Origin: Gammaproteobacteria bacterium | GTDB lineage: Bacteria > Pseudomonadota > Gammaproteobacteria > Pseudomonadales > Azotimanducaceae | Direction: 5' to 3' | NCBI GenBank assembly: GCA_030433075.1 | Contig: JAUILI010000015.1 | Coordinates: forward strand, 1-39,837 | Length of the DNA stretch: 39,837 nt | Shown: positions 8,719 to 16,846 of the stretch, piece after piece | Numbering within the stretch: the stretch's first letter is position 1 | Layout of the letters: the number at the start of each line of letters is the position of its first letter | Notes under the pieces: model-generated | Databases searched by the model: none | What the model was told of the DNA's origin: nothing | What the model saw: the letters and a program-made list of their open reading frames with translations, nothing else | Position numbers and translations under genes: made by a program

Positions 8719-10419
8719 ATGAGTTATGCCTTGAGTTGGGAAGCGGCCCTGGCGGAGATTACGGCGCCGGGCGCGCCCCATGAGCTCACGGAGCGGGATT
8801 TTGGCGCCTACCGGGTGCCCAGCTTTAAGCACTTGCCTGGCCACCTTTCCGACATCTATCGCGCCGCCGCGGAGACCCATGGCGATAAGACCTTCCTCGT
8901 TTACGAAGACACCCGCCTAAGCTTCGCCGAAGCCTGGGCCCAGGCTCAGGCCCTCGCGGCGGGGCTCGCGACGCGCTACGGGGTGGTTCGGGGCGATCGG
9001 GTCGCGTTGGCGCTGCGCAACTACCCCGAATGGATTCTGGCCTTTATGGCCGCGACGGCCCTCGGCGCCGTGGCCGTGCCCGTGAACGCCTGGTGGACGG
9101 AAGAAGAGATGGCCTACGGCCTCAAGGATTCCGGGTCCAAGGTGGTGGTGGTAGATGACGAGCGGTTGGTTCGCCTGCCCGCTGCGCGGCAAGAAAATCC
9201 TGAGCTGGTGGTGCTGACGGTACGCAGCACGGCCGCGGACCCCACCACCGCCGCGGTGGAGGACCTTCTCGAAGCCTTTGCCGACGAGCCCTGCCCGGCC
9301 CACGGGGGCTCGGTGGACGATGACGCCATGATCCTCTACACCTCGGGCACCACGGGGTTCCCCAAGGGCGCCGTGTCGACCCACTACGCGGTGCTGAGCG
9401 CGGTGCTCGCCTTCGAGTCGAACCAGGCGCTCTTTGCCCGGCGGGCCCCCCCGGCGCCGGAGGCCCCGGTGCTCGATCCGGCCATGCTCGTGAGCGTGCC
9501 CCTCTTTCACGTGACCGGCTGCAACGCGATTTTTCTCACGGCCTTCCGCCCCGGGCGCAAGCTGGTGCTCATGTACAAGTGGAATGCGGAGGAGGCCCTG
9601 TCCCTCATTGAGCGGGAGCGGGTGACCTCCTTCACCGGCGTGCCCACCATGACCTGGGAAATGCTCCAGTGCGAGAACTTTGACCAGTACGACACCTCGA
9701 GCCTGCAGTCCATTGGGGGCGGCGGGGCGCCGGCGCCGCCGGAGCAGGTTCGGCAGGTCGAGGCCCGCTTCAAGGGTCGCCCGGGCATTGGCTATGGCCT
9801 TACGGAAAGCAACGCCGTGGGGGCGCAGAACAACGGCGATGATTACCTGGCCCGACCCCGGAGCACGGGACGGCCGCCCTGCGTCGTGGCCATCGAAGCC
9901 TTCGATGATCAGGGGCAGCAGTGTCCCCGGGGCACGCTCGGGGAGCTATGGATGAAGGGCCCGCACCTGTTTCGCGGCTACTGGAATCGCCCGGAGGCCA
10001 CGGCGGAAGCGCTTCAAGACGGCTGGTTTAAGACCGGCGATATCGGCCGGGTGGATGAAGACGGCTTCGTTACCATCGAAGACCGGAAGAAGGACATGGT
10101 CCTCCGGGGCGGGGAGAACGTGTACTGCGCCGAGGTGGAGGGCGCCCTTTACGAGCTTCCCGGCGTCAGTGAAGCGATCGTCTTTGGCCTGCCCCATGAG
10201 CGCTTGGGGGAAGAGGTGGCCGCGGTGATCGTGGCCACCCCTGGCGCCACCTTCGAGGCCGAGGCCGTGCGCGCCAAGCTTCGCGAATCCCTGGCCCACT
10301 TTAAGGTGCCCTCCCAGCTGTTTTTCCGGGAGGACCCGCTGCCTCGCAACGCCTCGGGGAAATTCCTTAAGCGGGAGGTCCGAGCGGCCCTGCTCGAGGC
10401 GGGCGCGGTGGGCGCGTGA
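8719..10419 (+). CDS. Acyl-CoA synthetase (AMP-forming, class I adenylate-forming enzyme)
   Basis: A 566-residue ligase that activates a carboxylic acid to acyl-AMP and then acyl-CoA. The phosphate loop YTSGTTGFPK is at 207-216. GYGLTESNAV, KTGDIGRVDEDGF, the hinge DRKKDMVLRGGENVY and the C-terminal catalytic lysine region NASGKFLKRE follow in the standard order. The substrate cannot be read from the sequence; it could be a fatty or other organic acid. It starts 23 bases after the omega-amidase and its TGA overlaps the GTG of the cytochrome gene (GTGA). It is therefore probably in the same transcript as the methionine-salvage pair, although a functional link is not evident. Confidence 0.9.
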   Translation: MSYALSWEAALAEITAPGAPHELTERDFGAYRVPSFKHLPGHLSDIYRAAAETHGDKTFLVYEDTRLSFAEAWAQAQALAAGLATRYGVVRGDRVALALRNYPEWILAFMAATALGAVAVPVNAWWTEEEMAYGLKDSGSKVVVVDDERLVRLPAARQENPELVVLTVRSTAADPTTAAVEDLLEAFADEPCPAHGGSVDDDAMILYTSGTTGFPKGAVSTHYAVLSAVLAFESNQALFARRAPPAPEAPVLDPAMLVSVPLFHVTGCNAIFLTAFRPGRKLVLMYKWNAEEALSLIERERVTSFTGVPTMTWEMLQCENFDQYDTSSLQSIGGGGAPAPPEQVRQVEARFKGRPGIGYGLTESNAVGAQNNGDDYLARPRSTGRPPCVVAIEAFDDQGQQCPRGTLGELWMKGPHLFRGYWNRPEATAEALQDGWFKTGDIGRVDEDGFVTIEDRKKDMVLRGGENVYCAEVEGALYELPGVSEAIVFGLPHERLGEEVAAVIVATPGATFEAEAVRAKLRESLAHFKVPSQLFFREDPLPRNASGKFLKREVRAALLEAGAVGA

Positions 10420-10814
10420 AGGGACGCCCTGGCGCGCTTGGGCGTGCCCTCGCCGTCGCGGGGGTGCTCACCGCAAGCCTAGGAGGCTGCGGGGGGGAGG
10501 CTGCGCCGGAGGCGAAGGCGCAGGCGCGCCCCTTGCCCCCGGAGCCCCTGGCCTCGAGCTATCGTCGCCATTGCCAGCAGTGTCATGGGCTCGGCGTCGC
10601 CGGTGCCCCGGCGGTGGGCGACGGGGTGGCCTGGGCGCCGCGTCAAGTTCAGGGGATGACGGCGCTTCTTGCTCGGGTTCAGGCGGGGATTCCCCCGGCC
10701 ATGCCCCCCCGGGGTGGGTGCCTGCGCTGCGACGATGCCACGCTGGAAGCCCTGGTGCGCTGGATGGCCTTCGAGTCTCTTGAAACCGGCGCGAACGATC
10801 TCACGGAGGGTTAG
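10416..10814 (+). CDS. Cytochrome c5-family lipoprotein
   Basis: A 132-residue exported cytochrome. The N-terminus has basic residues, a short hydrophobic run and a lipobox-like SLGGC, so C25 is probably lipidated and the protein anchored at a membrane facing the periplasm. Haem c binds C53-QQ-C56-H57; M96 in PAMPPRG is the sixth ligand. C102 and C105 (GGCLRC) form the extra disulfide that marks cytochrome c5. It would carry electrons between periplasmic redox partners. The start GTG overlaps the acyl-CoA synthetase stop (GTGA). No oxidase or donor gene is nearby. The lipobox glycine pair is acceptable but not ideal, so a cleaved soluble form is possible. Confidence 0.85.
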   Translation: MKGRPGALGRALAVAGVLTASLGGCGGEAAPEAKAQARPLPPEPLASSYRRHCQQCHGLGVAGAPAVGDGVAWAPRQVQGMTALLARVQAGIPPAMPPRGGCLRCDDATLEALVRWMAFESLETGANDLTEG

Positions 10815-10818
10815 GCCC

Positions 10819-12744
10819 ATGGGAAGCCCCGTTACCTTGCTCGATCATGGCTTTTTCCGAGCCCGGGCGGTTAGCCCGGTGCTTAGCCTGGCCCAGCCCC
10901 GGGAGAACGCCCAGGCGCTCAGGGCCGCGGCGCAGGCGGCGGTGGAGGCCGAGGTGGCCCTGCTCCTGACCCCGGAGCTCAGCCTCACGGGGTACAGCTG
11001 CGAAGATCTCTTTCTCACCGAGCCCCTGCTGGCGGAAAGCCGGGAGGCTCTGGCCCAGCTGCTTCGGGATACGGCGGAGCTGCCCCTCGCCCTAGTGGTG
11101 GGCGCCCCCTGGCCCGTCGCCGATGGCCGGGTGTTCAACGTCGCGCTTGTGCTCAGCGCTGGGCAGGTGGTCGGCGCCGTGCCCAAGGGCGCGCTTCCGA
11201 CCTACGGAGAGTTTTACGAGCAGCGCTGGTTTGATAGCGGGGAAGGCGTCGCGCTCACCGTCGAGGATCCCCGCTTCGGGACCTTCCCCCTGGCGCAGCA
11301 GCTGGGCTTTGAAACCTTGGGGGTGCGCTGGGCGCTCGAGCTCTGCGAGGACCTGTGGTCCCCGTCGCCCCCGGGGGTGGCCCACGCCCTGGCCGGGGCC
11401 CAGCTGATCTTGAACCCCTCGGCGAGCCCGGAAGGGGTGGGGAAGGCCGCCTATCGCCGGGATTTGGTGCGCATGGCCAGCGGTCAGCGCCTGTGCGGCT
11501 ACCTTTACGCCGGCGCCGGCCCCTTCGAATCGAGCAAGGATCTGGTCTACGGCGGTCACCTCCTGGCCGCGGAAGCCGGGTCCATGCTGGGGGAAGGGGC
11601 GCGTTTTGCCCTCGACGGCGCGACCCTGACCGTGGATTTCGACGTGCAGCGCCTGGCCTTCGATCGCCGGCGCAATGGCACCTTCCGGCGCCAGGCTAAG
11701 AGCGAGGGGTACCGCTTTCTGCCGGCCCCCGCCAAGCCCGCGGCCCTGGGTGGTCCGCTCTTTCGCCGGATTGATCCTAAGCCCTTCGTCCCCGGAGACC
11801 GGGAGGAAGCGGCCCGGCGCGCCGAGGACATTCTCGCTATTCAGGCCACGGGCCTGGCCCGGCGCATGCGTGCGGCCCGGGCCCAGGCGCTGGTCATCGG
11901 CCTGTCCGGGGGCCTCGACTCCACCCTCGCGCTGCTCGTGTCCCTGGAGGCCCTCAAGCGCCTTGGCCTGCCGACGTCGGCCCTGTGCGCCCTCACCCTT
12001 CCCGGTCCTGGAACCAGTGAAAAGACCCTGGGCCTCGTGGGGGCCCTGGCCGAGGTACTGGGCCTTGCCCTTGAGCGCATCGACATTGGTCCGGCGGTGG
12101 GTCAGCACCTCGCGGATTTGGGGCACGACGGCGTCACCCCGGACGTCACCTTCGAGAACGCCCAGGCTCGGGAACGCACGCAAATCCTCTTCAATCGGGC
12201 CAATCAGCTTGGAGGCCTCGTGGTGGGCACGGGAGATCTTTCCGAGCTGGCCCTGGGCTGGTGCACCTTCAACGCCGATCACATGGCGAGCTATAACGTA
12301 AACGGCAGCGTGCCGAAGACCCTCATCGCCGATCTGGTGCGGGCCTATGCAGCGCAGCAGCACGACGAAGCCCTGTCCCGGGCGCTGGAAGCGGTGCTGG
12401 CCTTGCCGATCTCCCCGGAGCTGATTCCCGGGGACGATCCCCAGGAGGTGGGCCAGCTGACGGAAGTAGTGCTCGGGCCCTACGAAGTTCACGATTTCTA
12501 CCTGTACTACGCCCTGCGCTTCGGCATGGGGCCCGCAAAGCTGCGTTTCCTGGCGCGCCGGGCCTTCGCCGACCGCTACGCGCCGGACGCCCTCGATGAG
12601 TGGCTCGATCGGTTCTTCAGCCGCTTTCACGCCATGCAGTTCAAGCGCACCACCCTGCCGCCGGGGCCCAAGGTGGGCACGGTGAGCCTGTCCCCCCGGG
12701 GGGATTGGCGCATGCCCGACGAAACCACCCCGCCCCAGCGCTAG
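10819..12744 (+). CDS. nadE: Glutamine-dependent NAD+ synthetase, long form
   Basis: Makes NAD from nicotinic acid adenine dinucleotide with ATP, using ammonia released from glutamine. The N-terminal nitrilase-type glutaminase domain shows E53 (LLTPELSLTGYS), K123 (VPKGALPTYGEFYE) and C176 (ALELCEDLW). The C-terminal synthetase domain has the pyrophosphatase loop VIGLSGGLDSTLAL (SGGLDS 363-368) and GDLSELALGWCTF. At 641 residues it resembles the long Mycobacterium-type enzyme rather than the roughly 540-residue glutamine form or the 275-residue ammonia-only enzyme of E. coli. The open frame runs further upstream, but ATG 10819 with GGAGGG eight bases before it starts the domain. It ends on CTAG shared with the convergent pseudouridine synthase. 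Confidence 0.95.
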   Translation: MGSPVTLLDHGFFRARAVSPVLSLAQPRENAQALRAAAQAAVEAEVALLLTPELSLTGYSCEDLFLTEPLLAESREALAQLLRDTAELPLALVVGAPWPVADGRVFNVALVLSAGQVVGAVPKGALPTYGEFYEQRWFDSGEGVALTVEDPRFGTFPLAQQLGFETLGVRWALELCEDLWSPSPPGVAHALAGAQLILNPSASPEGVGKAAYRRDLVRMASGQRLCGYLYAGAGPFESSKDLVYGGHLLAAEAGSMLGEGARFALDGATLTVDFDVQRLAFDRRRNGTFRRQAKSEGYRFLPAPAKPAALGGPLFRRIDPKPFVPGDREEAARRAEDILAIQATGLARRMRAARAQALVIGLSGGLDSTLALLVSLEALKRLGLPTSALCALTLPGPGTSEKTLGLVGALAEVLGLALERIDIGPAVGQHLADLGHDGVTPDVTFENAQARERTQILFNRANQLGGLVVGTGDLSELALGWCTFNADHMASYNVNGSVPKTLIADLVRAYAAQQHDEALSRALEAVLALPISPELIPGDDPQEVGQLTEVVLGPYEVHDFYLYYALRFGMGPAKLRFLARRAFADRYAPDALDEWLDRFFSRFHAMQFKRTTLPPGPKVGTVSLSPRGDWRMPDETTPPQR

Positions 12745-13517
12745 GTCGCGAGCGCGTCGCTCGGAAAGTCCTTGGGAAGGGGGCTGGTGAAGCGCCGGGG
12801 GCGGGAGATGCCATCGGCGATTTCGGGGAGCAGCAGGGCGTGGCAGTGCAGGCCCAAGCGCGACGCCTGCTGCGCCGCGTCGTCGGGCCGGCCATAGCGC
12901 GGATCCCCCTTCAGCGGTGCCCCGAGCCAGGCAAAGTGGACGCGAATCTGGTGCGTGCGCCCCGTGTGAAGGCGCACCAAATAGCGTGCCCCACCCAGGT
13001 GGCGGGCGACCGTGAGGGCGCTTTGCGCCCCGGGCTGTTCCAGGGCAGGGGGCACCTCATGCACCCAGAGGCCGCCCTGGGACCGGTGCCAAATCGCTTC
13101 CCGAGGCCCCGCCACGCGCATGCGGCCCTTGCGACCGGGGCGCAAGGGCAGGGTGATGCGGTGGCGCTCGGCGCCCTCCCGGGCGTCCCCGGGCAGGGGG
13201 GCACTGGCCTGGGCCAGGTACCATTTTCCGATGCTTCGCGTTTCGAAGGCCGCGCCGAGGGTGCGTTCCATTTCCGCATTGAGGGCGACGAGCAGCAGCC
13301 CGGAGGTGTCCTTATCGATGCGGTGAACGATGCGGGGGCGAGGGCGCCGGGCTTCGCCGTCCTGCCAGGCCTTGAGTGCCTCATGAAGGCTGGGGGCGCC
13401 GGTGCGATCGGCGAGGACGGAAACGCCGGCGCTCTTGTCCAAGACCCAAAGCGCTTCATCGACCCAGCGCCAGCGAACGCCGGGGATGAGGTCGGCGCCG
13501 ACCGCCGGTGCTTTCAA
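12741..13517 (-). CDS. RluA-family RNA pseudouridine synthase
   Basis: Isomerises specific uridines to pseudouridine in rRNA or tRNA. The catalytic motif HRIDKDTSGLL is visible with D68, and LHTGRTHQIRVHF near 210 is the second family signature. It lacks an S4 RNA-binding domain and is 258 residues from the chosen start. The target position cannot be assigned. The open frame continues upstream into the glutathione transferase, where the translation looks random. I choose TTG 13517, which overlaps the transferase stop as TTGA, since no ATG or GTG exists before the domain. Translation is then likely coupled to the upstream gene. The exact start is the least certain part. Confidence 0.83.
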   Translation of the reverse strand: MKAPAVGADLIPGVRWRWVDEALWVLDKSAGVSVLADRTGAPSLHEALKAWQDGEARRPRPRIVHRIDKDTSGLLLVALNAEMERTLGAAFETRSIGKWYLAQASAPLPGDAREGAERHRITLPLRPGRKGRMRVAGPREAIWHRSQGGLWVHEVPPALEQPGAQSALTVARHLGGARYLVRLHTGRTHQIRVHFAWLGAPLKGDPRYGRPDDAAQQASRLGLHCHALLLPEIADGISRPRRFTSPLPKDFPSDALAT

Positions 13518-14344
13518 GCGGAGGCGCCGGGCAAGATTCCGTCGGCAGAGAAGGGCTCGGTGAAGCGAATGTTGCCCCGGGCCAGGCCCTCCTGGACCAC
13601 GGCCAGGCCCCCGTGGCGCACCATCCACTCCAGGCGGTGGTCCCGGTATTCCCGCTTAAAGAGGCCTGCTTCGAGGGCCGCCCGGACGGCCTCTAAGCTC
13701 GCCCCACCGGTGCCCAGGGCGGCAATTTCTTCACGCCCCGCCTGGACGCTGGGCCGCGCTCGGCCCCGGGTCAGGTACGCGCTCAGCGGACGTTCCGGTG
13801 CCGGGCCGAGGCCAAAGGCCTCGCTGCCCAAAAGGTGGGGCAGCACGGCGGCGTCGGCCCAGCCGAAACGCTCTCCGCCTAACCAGGGCGCGTCCCCCAG
13901 CTGCGCTTCGAGCCAGGCATACCACTTCGTGAGATCGGCCTCGGCGCCGGCCAGGAGCTGGTCTCGTAGGGCGCCATCGCCCCGCCCAAAGTGATGAATT
14001 TCCCCCAGGGCCCAGTTGATGGCCTCGTAGTGCGTATCCATGACCTCCTCGATCATGCGCGCCCGGGCTCGGCCGAGGGGGGCGGAGGGCGCCAGGGGCG
14101 GCTCGGGCCAGCGCTCCTCGATGAACTCTAAAAGCACTGTGGATTCGAAGAGCGCCTCCCCCGTTTCCAGCACCAGGGCCGGCACCTCGCCCCGGGGATT
14201 AGCCGCCCCGAGCCCGTCGTTCTGCGCGCCGCTGCCCAGGCCCGTGGGCAGGCAGGCTTCGAAGGTCACGCCCTTTTCCCGCAGGGCGATTTTGATCTTC
14301 TGGCTGTAGGGGGACAGGGGATGATCATAGAGGCGAAGGGCCAT
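13514..14344 (-). CDS. Glutathione S-transferase family protein with C-terminal extension
   Basis: An N-terminal thioredoxin-like glutathione domain (LYDHPLSPYSQKIKIALREKG, then GEVPALV and a FESTVLLEFIEERWP stretch) is followed by an all-helical domain. It is 276 residues, some 60-70 longer than usual. The extra tail after about residue 205 includes KREYRDHRLEWMVRHGG and RGNIRFTEP, which I do not recognise. The family conjugates glutathione to electrophiles or reduces peroxides; here the substrate is unknown. ATG 14344 has an AAGGAG site seven bases upstream. The stop codon overlaps the TTG of the pseudouridine synthase. Its ATG sits within CCATGG, so the opposite strand also carries an ATG there that I do not think is used. 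Confidence 0.82.
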   Translation of the reverse strand: MALRLYDHPLSPYSQKIKIALREKGVTFEACLPTGLGSGAQNDGLGAANPRGEVPALVLETGEALFESTVLLEFIEERWPEPPLAPSAPLGRARARMIEEVMDTHYEAINWALGEIHHFGRGDGALRDQLLAGAEADLTKWYAWLEAQLGDAPWLGGERFGWADAAVLPHLLGSEAFGLGPAPERPLSAYLTRGRARPSVQAGREEIAALGTGGASLEAVRAALEAGLFKREYRDHRLEWMVRHGGLAVVQEGLARGNIRFTEPFSADGILPGASA

Positions 14345-14414
14345 GGCTCACTCCTTCCAGGCAAGACGGGTTGGCGGCGGAGCGTTATCATCGGGGCCGG
14401 AGAAGGAGAGCGCA

Positions 14415-15317
14415 ATGGACCCGAAAACCTGGCTGAGCCGTGAAGAGCTCGCGTCGGTAATGCAGCGTAGTGACCTAAAGGGCGCCTTTTTGGTGGCCTC
14501 CCAGTGGCTTCAGGTGATTGCGCTGTTTGTGGTGATGGCTGCTTATCCTAGCCTGCCGGTATGGATCCTCGGCACGGTGCTGCTGGGAAGCCGGCTCCTG
14601 GGCTTTGGAATCCTGGTGCACGAGTGCGGCCACCGCACGCTCTTCCGCACCCCGGCGCTGAATGATTTTGTTGGGCGTTGGATCGTAGCGCCGCCGACCT
14701 TCAACAACATGCGCGCCTATATGCGTGGCCATCTTGAGCATCACCGGCTGGCGGGCACGGCGGAAGATCCGGACCTTCCCAACTACCGCGATTACCCCAT
14801 CTCCCGAGATCGGCTGTGGCGGAAGCTGCGTCGCGATCTCTCGGGGCAGACCGGTTGGCGGACGCTCCAAGGCGTGGGACGCAATCTGTCGAATTACAGC
14901 CGCCTTAGCCCGGAGGCCCGGGGCGCCCTCGGCCGCGCCGTGCTCATGAATATCGTCGTTTTTCTTGCGCTCACCGCCGCGGGCGTCCCCGTGCTCTACC
15001 TCACCTGGGTGCTGGCCTATATCTTCATTCTGCCGCTCGTGAGTCGCATTCGGCAGGTGGCGGAGCATGGCGCCGTCCCCGATCTGTACAGCATGGATGC
15101 GCGGAAAAACACGCGCAGCGTTCGCTCGAATTGGCTCATGCGCGCGCTCTTTTCCCCCCACGGGGTGAACTGGCATTTGGAGCATCACCTCATGCCCTCC
15201 GTGCCCATCTACAACCTGGGGCGGCTTCATCGCCTGCTGACGGCGAAGGGCGCCTACGACGGCATGCGCTTTGAAACCAACTATGTCCACCTGCTGGCGG
15301 CGGTCAGCCCGCGCTAG
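14415..15317 (+). CDS. Membrane fatty acid desaturase
   Basis: An integral membrane di-iron desaturase of 300 residues. Three histidine boxes are present: HECGH at 69-73, HLEHH at 106-110 and HLEHH at 254-258, with hydrophobic segments between them. It introduces a double bond in fatty acyl chains or a related lipid; the exact substrate and position are unknown, and hydroxylases or ketolases of the same fold are alternatives. An in-frame ATG exists at 14343, but ATG 14415 has AAGGAG six bases upstream and gives the natural N-terminus MDPKTWLSREE. It is followed after eight bases by oxyR, so lipid desaturation and peroxide sensing may be co-transcribed here. Confidence 0.87.
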   Translation: MDPKTWLSREELASVMQRSDLKGAFLVASQWLQVIALFVVMAAYPSLPVWILGTVLLGSRLLGFGILVHECGHRTLFRTPALNDFVGRWIVAPPTFNNMRAYMRGHLEHHRLAGTAEDPDLPNYRDYPISRDRLWRKLRRDLSGQTGWRTLQGVGRNLSNYSRLSPEARGALGRAVLMNIVVFLALTAAGVPVLYLTWVLAYIFILPLVSRIRQVAEHGAVPDLYSMDARKNTRSVRSNWLMRALFSPHGVNWHLEHHLMPSVPIYNLGRLHRLLTAKGAYDGMRFETNYVHLLAAVSPR

Positions 15318-15325
15318 GGGTTTCC

Positions 15326-16252
15326 ATGAATTTGCGCGATTTGAAGTACCTCGTGGCCGTGGCGGACCTTCGCCACTTTGGCCGCGCCGCTGAGGCGTGC
15401 TTTGTCTCCCAGCCCACCCTGTCCACGCAGATCCGCAAGCTCGAGGATTTCCTCGGCGTCACCCTCATTGAGCGGAACAATCGCCAGGTGCTGCTTACGG
15501 CTACGGGGGAGAAGATCGTGGCCCGGGCGCGCATCGTGCTGCGGGAAGCCGATCAGCTGGTGCGCCTGGCTAAGCAGGCAAGCGACCCCCTCGGGGGGGA
15601 GTTTCGCCTGGGGGTGATCCCCACCGTAGCGCCTTACCTGCTGCCGCGCATGCTCCCGGCCCTGCGCGCCCGCTTCCCAGAGCTAGAAGTGCAGCTCGTG
15701 GAGGCGCAGACCGCGGTGATTACCCGTGAGCTTCGCCTTGGGCATCTGGACGCCATTATTCTTGCCCTTCCCGTGCTGGAGGAGGGAGTGCGCACGGAAG
15801 GCCTCTACGACGAGCCCTTCTATCTCGCCGTGCCCGACAGCGACCCCCTGGCCAACGCGGAGAGCGTCAGCGCGGAAACGCTGATGAGTCGGCAAGTGCT
15901 GCTGCTCGAGGATGGGCACTGCCTTCGGGATCAGGCCCTGGACGTTTGTACCCAGGTGGGGGCGGTGGAGAACTTAAACTTCTCGGCCACAAGCATCGAA
16001 ACCCTGCGCCACATGGTGGTGGCGGGGATTGGGGTGACGCTGATTCCCGAGCTGGCGCGGCAGGAGAACGACGGCATGCGCTACATCCCCTTTGCTGGGG
16101 AGTCGCCGAGCCGACGCATTGGCCTCGCCTGGCGCAATACGTCGACGCGGGAGCTGTTGCTTGGGCCCCTGGCGGCGCTCATTCGAAGCGCCGTGGGGGA
16201 GAGCCTCGGCCCGGAGGATCGGGTCGTGCTGCTGGACAGCCCGGCCCCCTAG
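15326..16252 (+). CDS. oxyR: Hydrogen peroxide-sensing LysR regulator OxyR
   Basis: A LysR-type activator of 308 residues. The N-terminal winged helix (MNLRDLKYLVAVADLRHFGRAA, SQPTLSTQIRKLED) is followed by the effector domain. The two redox cysteines fall exactly at C199 and C208 (LLLEDGHCLRDQALDVC), as in E. coli OxyR, where a peroxide-driven disulfide switches the protein to its activating form. It follows the desaturase by eight bases and ends on CTAG shared with the DUF3501 gene of the rubrerythrin operon, which runs toward it. That operon is a natural target. Confidence 0.95.
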   Translation: MNLRDLKYLVAVADLRHFGRAAEACFVSQPTLSTQIRKLEDFLGVTLIERNNRQVLLTATGEKIVARARIVLREADQLVRLAKQASDPLGGEFRLGVIPTVAPYLLPRMLPALRARFPELEVQLVEAQTAVITRELRLGHLDAIILALPVLEEGVRTEGLYDEPFYLAVPDSDPLANAESVSAETLMSRQVLLLEDGHCLRDQALDVCTQVGAVENLNFSATSIETLRHMVVAGIGVTLIPELARQENDGMRYIPFAGESPSRRIGLAWRNTSTRELLLGPLAALIRSAVGESLGPEDRVVLLDSPAP

Positions 16253-16833
16253 GGGGCGAGGTCTGCAGCGAGGGAGGCGCGCTGGGCGTCCGTTAAGGTG
16301 ACCTCGCAGGTAAGGTTTGCGTGGTCGGCGCCGAAGGCGATAGGCGCGCCGCTGCGAACGGCAGCGGCATCGCCGTCGCTCAGCTCGAAGCGCATGAAGT
16401 GCACGGAGGAGGTCTTTTCCTCCGTGGCCCGCTCGAGGTCCTCGTCGGCGATGGCGTAGCAACGCTCGCCGTCCCCCACGCGCACGTAGATGCGATCTTC
16501 CACTCCCACGAGGCGTGCAAGGGCCGCCTTGCGCTCGGCGACATCGCCGTACTCGAGCATGAAGGTGGCCTTCCAGTTTTGCCCGTCGGGGATGAGGGGG
16601 TTATAGGCCTCGATCTCCTCCATGATGCCGTCCACCTCGAAGATGCGCTCAACGCGGAGCATTTCCTGCACCTGATACTGCATGGTGAGGAAATCTTCGA
16701 AGTAGAGGGTGGCATTCGGCGTTAGGGCAATGCGCCGGGGGATCTTGTGCGCAATCACCTTCGCTCGAAAGTCGGGGCGGGCCTCGGCGTACTGCTCGAG
16801 GCTCATGAGCGTGTCCCGGGATAGCTTTTGCAC
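16249..16833 (-). CDS. DUF3501 family protein of the rubrerythrin cluster
   Basis: A 194-residue soluble protein of the uncharacterised DUF3501 family. Recognisable stretches are MQKLSRDTLMSLEQYAEARP, IPRRIALTPNATLYFED, TMQYQVQEMLRVERIF and ATFMLEYGDV. No cofactor motif is visible. Members are regularly found after a rubrerythrin and a GlpC/HdrB-like iron-sulfur protein, as here, so a shared role in peroxide or redox defence is inferred. Start GTG 16833 has AAGGGAGA seven bases upstream, 13 bases after the iron-sulfur gene. Its stop shares CTAG with oxyR. Confidence 0.85.
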   Translation of the reverse strand: MQKLSRDTLMSLEQYAEARPDFRAKVIAHKIPRRIALTPNATLYFEDFLTMQYQVQEMLRVERIFEVDGIMEEIEAYNPLIPDGQNWKATFMLEYGDVAERKAALARLVGVEDRIYVRVGDGERCYAIADEDLERATEEKTSSVHFMRFELSDGDAAAVRSGAPIAFGADHANLTCEVTLTDAQRASLAADLAP

Positions 16834-16846
16834 CGCTGATTCTCCC

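Noticed and set aside
11092-12630. Open frame of 512 codons on the minus strand opposite nadE
   Set aside because: Composition is histidine-, glycine- and arginine-rich without motifs; nadE on the other strand is unmistakable.
12600-13994. Open frame of 464 codons on the plus strand across the pseudouridine synthase and transferase genes
   Set aside because: Both covered genes have clear motifs on the minus strand.
14343-14414. Upstream ATG for the desaturase inside CCATGG
   Set aside because: No ribosome site, would abut the divergent transferase start, and the added residues do not resemble a desaturase N-terminus.
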